DNA of 64,000 nt from Nodosilinea sp. FACHB-131 (GTDB taxonomy: Bacteria > Cyanobacteriota > Cyanobacteriia > Phormidesmidales > Phormidesmidaceae), in NCBI RefSeq assembly GCF_014695395.1, contig NZ_JACJOF010000005.1, positions 62,001 to 126,000 of the forward strand, in the 5' to 3' direction. Both the position numbers and the translations under genes were made by a program. Shown in pieces: positions 1-8,448 of this stretch (position 1 is its first letter; each line of letters opens with the position of its first letter). The notes beneath the pieces were generated by a model. The model saw nothing but the letters and a program-made list of their open reading frames with translations, did no database searches and was not told the DNA's origin.

Positions 1-425
1 ATGCCCACCGAGGCAAAGGCCGCCTGCATCAGCCCTGAGCAGTCGTAGTTGGGGCCAACGGTGCCGCCCCAGAGGTAAGTATTCGGTACTGCCATTGCCT
101 GCTGAGTAAAGGCGATCGCCCCCGGCAGACGAGGCTCAATGGCGCTGCGATCGAGAGAAACAGGCTGATAGAGCTGCTCAGCGGGCTTGAGCGCATCCCC
201 ATCGGCAGCACTAATCCAGCCGGGATAGTCGTCTTCGCAAAGGATCACCGCATGGGCCTGGGAGGATTTTTCTGCCAACCGCAAATGCCTTCCCACCGCC
301 GCCTGAGTCACCAACCCCTGCAACTCGTCAGTTTTATAGAGGTCAAGCGCCCGAGTGCAAACATATTCCTGCCCCAAGGATGCCAATAGTGCTTTTTGGC
401 CAGAAGATGCCGTACTCGAATCCAT
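1..425 (-). CDS. NlpC/P60 family cell-wall peptidase (3' part beyond window)
   Basis: The gene starts at the ATG at 425-423 and runs off the left edge, so only about 141 N-terminal residues are visible. An SH3b-like N-terminal half (about residues 15-100) is followed by the beginning of an NlpC/P60 domain with the motif YLWGGTVGPNYDCSG, where Cys129 is the expected nucleophile. The catalytic His and third polar residue lie outside the window. Cyanobacterial proteins of this layout are gamma-D-glutamyl-diaminopimelate endopeptidases that cut peptidoglycan stem peptides. I infer the same activity here. A pyrimidine-rich stretch separates it from the next minus-strand gene. Confidence 0.82.
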   Translation of the reverse strand, partial: MDSSTASSGQKALLASLGQEYVCTRALDLYKTDELQGLVTQAAVGRHLRLAEKSSQAHAVILCEDDYPGWISAADGDALKPAEQLYQPVSLDRSAIEPRLPGAIAFTQQAMAVPNTYLWGGTVGPNYDCSGLMQAAFASVG

Positions 426-426
426 A

Positions 427-480
427 GTCACCCCCACTTCCCCGTCTCCCTCACCTTCCCCATCTTCCTATCTCCCTCAC
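427..480. repeat. Pyrimidine-rich degenerate tandem tract
   Basis: Between two minus-strand genes the plus strand is almost pure C/T, with short degenerate units of the type CTCCCTCACC and CTTCCCCATC. It resembles one arm of the GGGTAGGC-type inverted repeats found elsewhere in the window, here without an obvious second arm. Confidence 0.45.
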
Positions 481-1950
481 CTACTCCCCCTTATCCCCCG
501 TATTCCGCACATTCACCACCTTCTTCAGCACGCTAAACCAGAAAGTCGACCCCATAGAAATGGCGAACCCACTGACCAGCCAGCCCAGCAAACGGCGCGG
601 CACAAAGGGAACCGGCCACGACTGCTCAGCGGCAAGCTGCTGCTGTATCACCACATCGTTGTAGCCCAACGGGAAGGGAATTTCGTCGAGAGCCTGGTTG
701 ACAGCGGTCTGCACCTGCTCAATATCTTGGTTAAAATTGCCGGTCGACTCGGCTGCGAGCTGGTCAGCGGTTTGGGTAATCGAGTTGCGCAGAATGGGGT
801 CCACGGCCAGGCGAGTGGCAATGTGAAACGAGTCGGCGTTAATGGAGACCGCAGTGGCAATGCCAATCAGCAGCGCGACTGCCTTGGCATTGCGCTTGTA
901 GACCCCAGTAGCCCGCTCCATGCCGCGATCAAACCACTTTTCGAGTTCGAGGCCAAACAGCTTTACGTCATCACGGGCGGCGTCGGCGGTGACTTCGACT
1001 TTGCGGGCGATCGCCGCTAGACTGCTGCGCAAAGCCGGGGTGATGGGGGCTTGGGCTAATCGATCGATCAGCGCCTGAGCATCGAGGTTGCCGCCCTGGG
1101 CCAGACGTTTCAGCTCACTATAGGCGGGGCTGTTATCGTCAAAAATATCGAGGAGCTGGGCCACGTTGGGGCGCAGCTTGCTGAGCATCGCCGCCCGCTC
1201 GGTGGGGGTGCTGGCCAGCCCGCGCTTAATATACTCCAGGCGGCGCAAAAAGGTCTCGGTGAGGGGATGGCCGTCAGGTAATATATCCGCCGCCATCAGC
1301 CCAAACTCATCTAGGCGGTTGACGACGCGATCGAGGCTTTCGGGCAGCGAGACGATGCCCGCCCGAAAGTCGTCGATTATCGTATGAATACCCTGCTCCA
1401 GCTGCTGTAGCTCGGTGTTGAGCAAAAACTCGTTGCCGGTGCTGGCCTTAAGGTCGCTGAGAATATTGGTTACAGGGCCGAGCACGCGATCGCGGGCAAA
1501 ACCGTGGAGGCGATCGTTGGCTAGCACCTGCCACAGATTGCCGAGCTGCATGCGCTCCAGCAAACTGTTGGCAAACGCCTCGGGCGGAATATATGACGGA
1601 CCGCTGGTTTTGCCCACCCCAAACACATTGCGCTGGCCCGTGAGAGTGCGGTAAACGCGGCCAATCAAGTGCGAAATGCGCCGAAACGATCGCGCGATCG
1701 ATCCCTTCGCCTCCTGGTTCAAACTGCGAATCCAAGGGCTTTCGTAGAGGGCATCGGCTAAGGCCTGGGCCGACGCTTCTCGATCTCGGTCATTACCCGC
1801 TAGCAGCACCTCAATTGATTGCTTTAGGTGCTCAGCCCGCCACTGCAAAAGTGTGCCAATAATTTCTTGAGCCTCGCTGGCCAGCAGGCTCAGCACAAAA
1901 AAGATAAAGACTAGCCCTAGGGCAATGTCTAAAACTATAGGAAAGTTCAT
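481..1950 (-). CDS. Conserved membrane protein of unknown function
   Basis: The 489-residue protein has an N-terminal membrane segment (about residues 8-28), a long soluble, mostly helical middle, and two C-terminal membrane segments (about 356-372 and 454-474). Its middle region is rich in Leu/Ala/Arg helices without catalytic motifs that I can recognise. The C-terminus ends in a basic and polar tail. I recall similar proteins as cyanobacterial conserved hypotheticals, but I cannot assign a family name. A membrane-anchored scaffold is compatible with the architecture, but this is inference only. The start ATG (1950-1948) leads directly into the first hydrophobic segment. Confidence 0.75.
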   Translation of the reverse strand: MNFPIVLDIALGLVFIFFVLSLLASEAQEIIGTLLQWRAEHLKQSIEVLLAGNDRDREASAQALADALYESPWIRSLNQEAKGSIARSFRRISHLIGRVYRTLTGQRNVFGVGKTSGPSYIPPEAFANSLLERMQLGNLWQVLANDRLHGFARDRVLGPVTNILSDLKASTGNEFLLNTELQQLEQGIHTIIDDFRAGIVSLPESLDRVVNRLDEFGLMAADILPDGHPLTETFLRRLEYIKRGLASTPTERAAMLSKLRPNVAQLLDIFDDNSPAYSELKRLAQGGNLDAQALIDRLAQAPITPALRSSLAAIARKVEVTADAARDDVKLFGLELEKWFDRGMERATGVYKRNAKAVALLIGIATAVSINADSFHIATRLAVDPILRNSITQTADQLAAESTGNFNQDIEQVQTAVNQALDEIPFPLGYNDVVIQQQLAAEQSWPVPFVPRRLLGWLVSGFAISMGSTFWFSVLKKVVNVRNTGDKGE

Positions 1951-2107
1951 AGACTAACCGTACAATTCTGCATCTTTGAACCCCAATTACCCGATGCTAG
2001 CGAGCTACCCAAGTCCTAGAGCTCTACAGCAAAAAATAGCCGCCCAGGCTATTTAAACTCTGCAAAGGAGTGCAAATAGTAAATCTGTTCGGTGGCTAGA
2101 GATCACT

Positions 2108-2145
2108 AAAAAAGAGCGAACCAACCTATCGTAGACTTGGTTCGC
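2108..2145 (-). terminator. Rho-independent terminator of the cyAbrB gene
   Basis: Read on the minus strand, a perfect 9-bp stem (GCGAACCAA/TTGGTTCGC, arms 2137-2145 and 2116-2124) with a 12-nt loop is followed by a T-rich tail at 2113-2108. It lies about 75 nt beyond the stop codon of the cyAbrB gene. Confidence 0.8.
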
Positions 2146-2219
2146 CCATTGTACTCAAGCGACCTAAAAACGGATCACAATTGCTCGAAAGCCGAGGGGA
2201 GTACTGACCACCTGTGTTT

Positions 2220-2624
2220 CTATTCGTCCTCGTCGTCGATAAAAAGACCGTTTTCTCCCAACTGCTTGAGGCGAATGTGCTTGCGTCCTAAGGTAATTTC
2301 AAACTCGTCGCCGGGTCTAAGCCCCATTTGCTTAGTGTAAGTCGAGCCAATTAGCAGGTTGCCGTTAGACTGCACCGTAATGCGAAAACTGGCGCTCCGG
2401 CCACCGCGCCCGTTGCCATTCTGGGCGCTGTCAAGCTGAATGCCCTCCGCCTCAATCAAGGCGTTGAGAAATTTCATCATGTTGACCCGGGGGTTACCCG
2501 CCTTGGTCAATGTGTAATAGCCGCAGGCTTTAGCCTTCTCTTCTTTACTGAGTTCGTCAAGATCTTTGACCTTTTGCAGTAGTTCTTTGCCAACCAGTGG
2601 TTCTATCTGAGTTGCTTTAGCCAT
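2220..2624 (-). CDS. cyAbrB family transcriptional regulator
   Basis: The 134-residue protein matches the cyanobacterial AbrB family. It has an N-terminal helical region with the family signature KAKACGYYT (about residues 31-39). The DNA-binding AbrB-type beta domain is C-terminal, about residues 80-125, with GSTYTKQMGLRPGDEFEI and GRKHIRLKQL. An acidic tail (DDEDE) follows. Family members such as Synechocystis Sll0359 and Sll0822 control carbon and nitrogen metabolism genes. I cannot tell which of the two paralogue groups this belongs to. The gene is divergent from the Rrf2 regulator gene with about 235 bp between them, and it ends in a clear terminator. Confidence 0.9.
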   Translation of the reverse strand: MAKATQIEPLVGKELLQKVKDLDELSKEEKAKACGYYTLTKAGNPRVNMMKFLNALIEAEGIQLDSAQNGNGRGGRSASFRITVQSNGNLLIGSTYTKQMGLRPGDEFEITLGRKHIRLKQLGENGLFIDDEDE

Positions 2625-2859
2625 TAACTTTATTCTCGTTCACAACGGTTTGCTCCAAACAATTTGGGCAGAAACAGCAAAACTGTTCTACCTGGCTCTA
2701 CTTTAATGACAACACGAAAAATGATACTACAGCGAAATAGTTTTTTGCATTCTCTTTTTTTGTTCCCCTAATTGTGTAGCACTAGAGCACAAAAAAACCG
2801 TATTTTCGTCCTCCATGAACACCGTAGAATAGTGATAACCGACGGGTGATTTAACTCAG

Positions 2860-3303
2860 ATGAAACTAACAACTCGCGGACATTACAGTGTTAAAGCACT
2901 GCTCGATCTGACGCTGCATCCCTCCCGCCATCCGGTCTCAGTGCAGACTATTGCAACCCGGCAGGGGCTGCCGCCGCCTTATTTAGAAAAACTCTTGATT
3001 GAACTGCGGCGAGCAGGCATTGTGGAATCGGTGCGCGGCCCCCAGGGGGGTTATCGATTGGCCAAACCCGCTGACCAAATTTTTTTGGGCCAGATATTAG
3101 TAGCCGTAGGCGAACAGGTTGATCCGTTACCTCGCCACAGCCCCCAGGCCGACCAAGCCGAAGACTGGGTTACCTTTGCCGTGTGGAACCGGCTGTCTCA
3201 AAAGCTGAAGGAAGCCCTCTATAGTATTTCCCTGGAAGATTTGTATTTTGATGCCCGCAGTTGGCAGGCGGCCCAGGGGGATGATGTCAGTTTTATGGTT
3301 TAA
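2860..3303 (+). CDS. Rrf2 family transcriptional regulator, cysteine-free
   Basis: The 147-residue protein has the Rrf2 winged helix-turn-helix: the N-terminal signature MKLTTRGHYSVKALLDL, recognition-helix region LPPPYLEKLLIELRRAGIVES and the wing GPQGGYRLA. IscR-type Rrf2 proteins bind a [2Fe-2S] cluster through cysteines near residues 92-104. This protein has no cysteine at all, so a Cys-ligated cluster is excluded. Synechocystis Slr0846 is a related Rrf2 protein. The stop overlaps the start of cobD, so the two are probably co-transcribed and translationally coupled. Confidence 0.9.
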   Translation: MKLTTRGHYSVKALLDLTLHPSRHPVSVQTIATRQGLPPPYLEKLLIELRRAGIVESVRGPQGGYRLAKPADQIFLGQILVAVGEQVDPLPRHSPQADQAEDWVTFAVWNRLSQKLKEALYSISLEDLYFDARSWQAAQGDDVSFMV

Positions 3304-4282
3304 CTGGGCTAATCGGGCCGCGGTGGTGGTGCTGGCGGCGGCGCTCGATCGCATTGTCGGCGACCCCTGGGGCTGGCCCCATCCAGTGCAGGCGATCGGC
3401 CAGGTGATCAGCTGGGGCTCGCAGAGCATTTTTCGCCTAAAGCTGCCGCCCTGGGGGGAGCGATCGCTGGGCGTCATGCTTGGTCTGAGCGTCATTCTCG
3501 GCAGTGGCGTTGTCGGGTGGGGCACGGTACGCCTGGGCGGCATGGTTCACCCCATCGTCGGCATGGGCTGCGAAGTGGTGATCTTGGCCAGCTGCTTTGC
3601 CGGGCGCAGCCTGCGGCGGGCGGCGGAAGATGTGCTGGCCCCGCTGGAGTCCGGCGATATCCCCCTGGCGCGGGAGTGTCTGGCCCTCTACGTGGGCCGC
3701 GATACTGAGAGCCTGGACGAGCCTGAAATATTGCGGGCGGTGCTAGAAACCGTGAGCGAGAACGCCACGGATGGGGTGATGGCGCCGCTGTTTTACGCTC
3801 TGGTGGGAGCCTTGCTGCCGCTGGGCAGCGTGCCCGTGGCTTTGGCCTACAAAGGGGCCAGCACGCTGGACTCAATGATCGGCTACAGAGAAGCACCCTA
3901 CACCGATCTGGGCTGGTTTAGCGCTCGTTTTGAGGACGCTTTGACCTGGCTACCCTGCCGCCTGACGGTGTTCACCATCGCTTTGCTCTCGGGTCGGCCC
4001 CGGCAAGTTTGGGCACTATGCCGCCGCGATGCCCCAGCAGACCCCAGCCCCAATGCGGGGTGGAGCGAGTGCGCCTACGCCGCCGCCCTAGGGGTGCAGC
4101 TGGGTGGACGGAACGTATATCGAGGGCAGGTGAAAGAAAAGCCGCTACTGGGGGATGCGGTGGTGCCGATTACAGGCGATCGCATTCTTGCTGCCCTTGC
4201 CCTTACCCGCCACGCCTTCCTGCTGTGGACTGGCCTGGGCGTAGCCGTCATAGCAGGCCTAGGGAGGCTCGGCCAAGGCTAA
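3281..4282 (+). CDS. cobD: Adenosylcobinamide-phosphate synthase
   Basis: This integral membrane enzyme (also called CbiB) attaches aminopropanol phosphate to adenosylcobyric acid in cobalamin biosynthesis. The sequence shows the family motif DRIVGDPWGWPHPVQAIG near the N-terminus, SENATDGVMAPLFYALVG in the middle, several hydrophobic segments and a hydrophobic C-terminus. I chose the ATG at 3281 because AGGGGG precedes it closely. ATG 3284 is equivalent, and a longer frame from 3248 would overlap the Rrf2 gene by 56 bp. The 333-residue length is typical. It overlaps the end of the Rrf2 gene by about 23 nt. Confidence 0.92.
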   Translation: MMSVLWFNWANRAAVVVLAAALDRIVGDPWGWPHPVQAIGQVISWGSQSIFRLKLPPWGERSLGVMLGLSVILGSGVVGWGTVRLGGMVHPIVGMGCEVVILASCFAGRSLRRAAEDVLAPLESGDIPLARECLALYVGRDTESLDEPEILRAVLETVSENATDGVMAPLFYALVGALLPLGSVPVALAYKGASTLDSMIGYREAPYTDLGWFSARFEDALTWLPCRLTVFTIALLSGRPRQVWALCRRDAPADPSPNAGWSECAYAAALGVQLGGRNVYRGQVKEKPLLGDAVVPITGDRILAALALTRHAFLLWTGLGVAVIAGLGRLGQG

Positions 4283-4523
4283 TGAGATACCCTACGGCTG
4301 AATGCTGCCTTGAAGGATGTTTTGCCTGAGTCTTCCTGGCGCTACTCGGCCATTGTGGAACTGACTCTAGGCTGTTTGTGGTGCCGACTCTATGGGTCAG
4401 TCTGCGGAGAGCATCGCGGCGACAGGCGGAGTTTCAGCAGCAGGCTGGGAAACTGAGACCGCTACATTTCAGACAGGAGCGATCGCAGGCCAACCTGCTG
4501 ATAGAACACAGTGAACTCATTGG

Positions 4524-5606
4524 CTATGCTTTCGGAGCTACGGTGCCGGTGCGCTCAAACCCTAACTGAATTAGGGTATCTACCAGTTCTGCAAAATTTA
4601 CGCCGCTGGCTTCCCACATCATCGGGTACATGCTGGTAGCGGTGAATCCAGGTAGGGTATTGATCTCGTTGATCAGGACTTCCCCAGTCGCCTCTACGTA
4701 GAAAAAATCGACCCGCGAGATGCCAGCGGCATCCACCGCCTGAAACGCCGTAATGGCCATCTCCTGAATGCGGCGGGCTACATCGTCGGGCACCTGGGCT
4801 GGAATGGTGTGCTGTGACTGGCCGCTGGTGTATTTGGTTTCGTAGTCGTAGAAATCACTTTGGAAGGTAATTTCGCCCAGCACCGAGGCTCTGGGATTGT
4901 CGTTGCCCAACACGGCGCACTCGACCTCGCGGGCAACCACCCCGGTTTCGACAATGATGCGGCGATCGTAGCTGGCGGCATTGTCGAGGGCGGCCTCTAG
5001 CTCCTTGCGGCTGGTGGCCTTGGCAATGCCCACTGACGAGCCCAGGTTGGCCGGTTTGACAAAGCAGGGGTAGCCCAGCTCGGTTTCGATGCGATCGCAC
5101 AGCTTCGGAAACACGCAGGGATTAGACCACACCTCCGCCCGGCTCACCGCCAGGTACTTCACCTGGGGCAGCCCGGCCTGGGCAAAGGCCGTTTTCATGG
5201 CAATTTTATCCATCCCCACCGCTGAGCCCAGCACCCCAGCACCGACGTAGGGCTGCTGCATTAGGGTCAAGAGGCCCTGCACCGTGCCGTCTTCGCCGTT
5301 GGGGCCATGCAGCACCGGGAACCAAATGTCAATCTCGTCCATCTGATCAAACTGAGGCAGGCGATCGCGGGCAGTGGCGGCTGGCGCATTGGCGGTCTCC
5401 TGGGGCGGTACACCAGCGGTCAAGACCGACTCAGCGGTAGAATCAGCCAGCCAAACGCCGTCTTTGCGAATGTAAACCGGCAGCACGGTGTATTTCTGGG
5501 CGTTGCTACCGCTGGCCAGGGCGCGGGCGATCGCCTGGGCCGAGCGAATCGATACCTCGTGCTCCCCCGAGCAGCCGCCAAACACCAGCCCTACCGTTAT
5601 TGCCAT
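4524..5606 (-). CDS. ddl: D-alanine--D-alanine ligase
   Basis: This ATP-grasp enzyme joins two D-alanines for the peptidoglycan stem peptide. The 360-residue protein has the N-terminal signature [14 protein letters not shown], the [15 protein letters not shown] motif, the ATP-grasp segment [14 protein letters not shown] and the C-terminal metal and phosphate-binding motif [14 protein letters not shown]. The length and motif order are as expected for Ddl. About 240 bp of apparently empty sequence separates it from the convergent cobD gene. Confidence 0.96.
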   Translation of the reverse strand: MAITVGLVFGGCSGEHEVSIRSAQAIARALASGSNAQKYTVLPVYIRKDGVWLADSTAESVLTAGVPPQETANAPAATARDRLPQFDQMDEIDIWFPVLHGPNGEDGTVQGLLTLMQQPYVGAGVLGSAVGMDKIAMKTAFAQAGLPQVKYLAVSRAEVWSNPCVFPKLCDRIETELGYPCFVKPANLGSSVGIAKATSRKELEAALDNAASYDRRIIVETGVVAREVECAVLGNDNPRASVLGEITFQSDFYDYETKYTSGQSQHTIPAQVPDDVARRIQEMAITAFQAVDAAGISRVDFFYVEATGEVLINEINTLPGFTATSMYPMMWEASGVNFAELVDTLIQLGFERTGTVAPKA

Positions 5607-5683
5607 GTGAACCTCACCATCGCGCCAATTGCGGATAGGGTATCACAGCAGCGAGGCTCCATAACTTGCCCATAATTTCAGGC

Positions 5684-5723
5684 AAAAAAAAGCCCCAGGA
5701 TCCCTCCAGGTATCCCAGGGCTT
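5684..5723 (-). terminator. Rho-independent terminator of the VOC gene
   Basis: On the minus strand AAGCCC (5723-5718) pairs with GGGCTT (5695-5690). The inner stem is imperfect and an unbroken T-tract at 5690-5684 follows. It lies about 120 nt downstream of the VOC-protein gene and before ddl, so ddl is likely transcribed from its own promoter. Confidence 0.85.
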
Positions 5724-5839
5724 AACAATCAGGGTGCATCTACCTTTCTCTAATACGAATGGGGTAGCTTTCGTCCGGAAAATTGCCAAAAAGTTTGGGC
5801 CAGTCGGACGAGCTGTCCACCCAGTCTATCTGGGTAAGC

Positions 5840-6229
5840 CTAGGCATCTGCCAGCACGCTCAGCTCTATTAGGTTGCCGTCGGGGTCGCGAATATAAATC
5901 GACAGCAGCATCCCTGTAGCCCCGGTACGCTGCACTGGCCCGGCGACAACAGGCACCCCGCAGGTCTGGAGGTGGGCTAGGGCCGCGTCCAGGGAAGTGG
6001 TGATAAGAAAGCACAGATCTGCCGAGCCGGGCGTAGGGGCTAGGGCGTGGGGGGCAAAGGCCGCGCCAGCCTGGTGGAGGTTGATTTTTTGTTGACCGTA
6101 GTAAAGGGCTTGGCGATCGTTGCCAAAAGTCACCGCTGCCATGCCCAGCACAGCTTGATAAAACTCACGGGTGCGGGAAATATCGGCCACGGTGAGCACC
6201 AGGTGGTCGAGCGCTGCAATTTGTATCAT
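5840..6229 (-). CDS. VOC (glyoxalase/dioxygenase) superfamily protein, STM3117/YaeR-like
   Basis: The 129-residue protein is one complete VOC domain with two beta-alpha-beta-beta-beta modules. The likely metal ligands are His9 (ALDHLVLTV), His52 (KINLHQAG) and Glu122 (DGNLIELS). The segments FYQAVLGM and APTPGSADLCF are characteristic of the STM3117/YaeR-like subgroup, whose members are often annotated as virulence protein or lactoylglutathione-lyase-like. The substrate is not known. The gene is single, minus-strand, with its own terminator. Confidence 0.88.
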   Translation of the reverse strand: MIQIAALDHLVLTVADISRTREFYQAVLGMAAVTFGNDRQALYYGQQKINLHQAGAAFAPHALAPTPGSADLCFLITTSLDAALAHLQTCGVPVVAGPVQRTGATGMLLSIYIRDPDGNLIELSVLADA

Positions 6230-6335
6230 GGGCTAGTCGATTTAACTATCATTGGCGTTTAAATGGGTGAAGCCTGCGGCCAGTGGGTCGTCACGGTGCA
6301 TAATGCCATTGATATACGGTGTGGCAGAGTGAGCG

Positions 6336-6638
6336 GTGAAATACTTTTTTCTTTCGGATGGTTGGGTAACAGGCCGGGTGTGGGAGTTTGGTGGCCTGTG
6401 GAACGAGCTGGGTTGGCAGCGCAAGCCCCATATACGGCGCCTTAATCTGTCAATTCAAGAACAGGGGGAAACCCTGTGGCTTTATCAAGTCGAAGAGACA
6501 GTGCTGATGATCGAGGTTAAGCCCGAGGGCGTCACCAGCGAACCAATTGGGCAGGTGGTGCTGAAGCGATTGATTACGGCTGAGCAGGTGATCGAGCGCC
6601 TGTGTGCTCCTGCTGGCCAAGCACCAGATGTGCCTTAA
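6336..6638 (+). CDS. Small conserved cyanobacterial protein
   Basis: The 100-residue protein begins at a GTG and reads MKYFFLSDGW, followed by a GGLWNELGW segment. I remember this N-terminal pattern from conserved hypothetical proteins in cyanobacteria. It has no signal peptide, no membrane segment and no recognised catalytic motif. The middle is a probable beta-rich fold (TLWLYQVEETVLMIEVKPEG) and the C-terminus is a helix. It is divergent from the VOC gene. No function is assigned. Confidence 0.7.
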   Translation: MKYFFLSDGWVTGRVWEFGGLWNELGWQRKPHIRRLNLSIQEQGETLWLYQVEETVLMIEVKPEGVTSEPIGQVVLKRLITAEQVIERLCAPAGQAPDVP

Positions 6639-6824
6639 GTGCCCGGCCCCATTGCGATCGGTCTGACTGGTCCTTAGACTTTTCTTGCCGTCCCCAATGT
6701 AGCGCCCCGATCCTCCTAGACTGGAATTGGTGAACGGCATCTACGGCTCTTGGGGCAGCCGCGAGGGTGGATGCGTCGAGTCACACCGTTTTGGGTTACA
6801 CCACGTATTTAAGGACATAGGGCG

Positions 6825-7475
6825 TTGGCGGTTCTAGCAATTGTGCTGCTGATAGTAGCGGCTTATCTCTTGGGCTCGATTCCCACTGGCTACCTGGTGG
6901 CCAAGGCGGTTAAAGGGATCGATATTCGGCAGTATGGCTCGGGGGGCACGGGGGCAACCAACGTGCTGCGAACCGTGGGCAAAGGCGCGGCGATCGCCGT
7001 GCTGTTGATCGACCTGCTCAAGGGGTTGCTGGCGGTGCTGCTGGTGGCGCTGGTCTGGCCCCAGGTGGCGGCTCTGGCCACCCTAGATGCCCTCTGGCAG
7101 CCGTGGGTGGCGGTTGGGGCCGGGCTGATGGCCCTGGTGGGCCACAGCAAGTCGGTGTGGATCAACTTTACCGGCGGCAAATCGGTGGCGTCGGGGTTGG
7201 GAGTGTTAATCGGCCTGGCTTGGCCAGTGGCCCTGGGGGCAGCGATCGCCTTTGGTCTCTCTCTGGCCCTCAGTCGCATTGTGTCGCTGAGTTCGATAGT
7301 GGCGGCGATCGCTGCCAGCATTCTCATGGTCGTCACTGGCCAGCCCTTACCCTACGCAGTGCTAGGAGCGCTGGGAGCGTTCTACGTGATTCTGCGCCAC
7401 CGCAGCAATATCGATCGCCTCCTGGCTGGCACCGAACCGCGGCTAGGGCAGCAGTCCTCCGACCAAGGTGGCTAG
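6825..7475 (+). CDS. plsY: Glycerol-3-phosphate acyltransferase PlsY
   Basis: This membrane enzyme transfers the acyl group from acyl-phosphate to glycerol-3-phosphate, the first step of phospholipid synthesis. The 216-residue protein has the three PlsY motifs: LGSIPTGYL (about residues 15-23), GSGGTGATNVLRT (about 39-51) and GHSKSVWINFTGGKSVA (about 105-121). There are several hydrophobic membrane segments. The start is a TTG at 6825 with AAGGA about 10 nt upstream; no in-frame ATG fits better. A strong hairpin terminator follows. Confidence 0.95.
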   Translation: MAVLAIVLLIVAAYLLGSIPTGYLVAKAVKGIDIRQYGSGGTGATNVLRTVGKGAAIAVLLIDLLKGLLAVLLVALVWPQVAALATLDALWQPWVAVGAGLMALVGHSKSVWINFTGGKSVASGLGVLIGLAWPVALGAAIAFGLSLALSRIVSLSSIVAAIAASILMVVTGQPLPYAVLGALGAFYVILRHRSNIDRLLAGTEPRLGQQSSDQGG

Positions 7476-7487
7476 CCCAATAAATAA

Positions 7488-7534
7488 AATCCCTAGGAGC
7501 TAACTCGGTTAGAAGTTGCTTCTAGGGATTGTTT
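7488..7534 (+). terminator. Rho-independent terminator after plsY
   Basis: A 13-bp stem (AATCCCTAGGAGC at 7488-7500 pairing with GCTTCTAGGGATT at 7518-7530, one G-T wobble) with a 17-nt loop is followed by GTTT. It sits 13 nt after the plsY stop. The fasciclin gene converges on it from the other side. Confidence 0.8.
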
Positions 7535-7600
7535 AGGGAGTCAGAGAGTTGACAAGGTTGGGTCAGACACTAGCATCAGCACCTGGCCAGTTAGCCGACT

Positions 7601-8218
7601 CTAGAGAGTCAGACCGGGGGGCAGAATCACCTGGTCAATGCCGTGAATGATGCCGTTGCTGGCCTGAATGTCGGGGGTAACCACCATGGCTTCGTTGACC
7701 ATGACTTCACCCGTGGCATCGTCCACCTGAATGGAAACGGGAGTGCCAGCGGCGGTGGGTACTTCACCTGTGGTGACTTCAGAAGCGGGAACTTCATCTT
7801 CCAGCACGTGGTAGGTCAAAACCTGACGCAGCAGATCTTGGTTTTCGGGCAGCAGCAGTTTGTCTAGAGTGCCTTCAGGTAGAGCTTCAAAGGCTTCGTT
7901 GGTTGGAGCAAACACGGTCACAGGGCCAGAGGCACTGAGAGTTTCGGTAAGGTCAGCGGCCTCAATGGCTTCTGCGAGAATGCTGAAATCTTCATCGCTA
8001 GCGGCCACGTCAACCACAGTGTCGCCTTCGGCAGCAGTGCTCTCAGCCGTGGGATCAGTCGCAGTAGTGGGCTCTTCAGTAGTGGTGGGGGCTTGCCCAA
8101 CTTCACCTGTTTCTTCTGCGGTATCAGGAGCACCACAGGCAGCTAGCATAGCCGCAGCACCCACGCTAGCGAGACCAATCATCCACCGCTTTGTCTTAGA
8201 GGAACGCATAATAGTCAT
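7601..8218 (-). CDS. Fasciclin-domain (FAS1) lipoprotein
   Basis: The 205-residue protein starts with a lipoprotein signal ending in LAAC, so the mature N-terminal Cys is probably lipidated. An acidic Thr/Glu-rich linker (about residues 32-70) leads to one FAS1 domain with the H1 motif GPVTVFAPTNEAFEAL and the H2-type segment LRQVLTYHVL. The ending ASNGIIHGIDQVILPP is typical. FAS1 domains mediate adhesion or surface interactions. The protein is predicted to sit on the outer face of the inner membrane or the outer membrane. Confidence 0.93.
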   Translation of the reverse strand: MTIMRSSKTKRWMIGLASVGAAAMLAACGAPDTAEETGEVGQAPTTTEEPTTATDPTAESTAAEGDTVVDVAASDEDFSILAEAIEAADLTETLSASGPVTVFAPTNEAFEALPEGTLDKLLLPENQDLLRQVLTYHVLEDEVPASEVTTGEVPTAAGTPVSIQVDDATGEVMVNEAMVVTPDIQASNGIIHGIDQVILPPGLTL

Positions 8219-8448
8219 TTAAAACAATCCTTACACTCAAAACTGCATGCACGTTCGTGCGGAATTATTAGGGCGAAGGCAGCGCCTTTAATAGCGCCTT
8301 AAAGCACTTAACACACCTTAACGGTGCTCCTGAAGCGATCCCTCTCCCAATAGATAGAAACGAACCCTGGCCACGGCGGTCAACAATCTACCCCAGGGGA
8401 GATGATGCCAGGCGACAAAATAGTTAGACCCACGGCTGATTAATGCGC

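Noticed and set aside
355-1020. Plus-strand open frame opposite the unknown membrane protein gene
   Set aside because: It is the antisense of the real minus-strand genes, with low-complexity Ser/Pro content and no family resemblance.
2625-2859. Possible operator shared by the divergent cyAbrB and Rrf2 genes
   Set aside because: The region is A/T-rich, but I see no clear palindrome that could be assigned to either regulator.
4378-4569. Small plus-strand open frame between cobD and ddl
   Set aside because: There is no ribosome-binding site and no recognisable pattern, and its end overlaps ddl; the interval looks empty.
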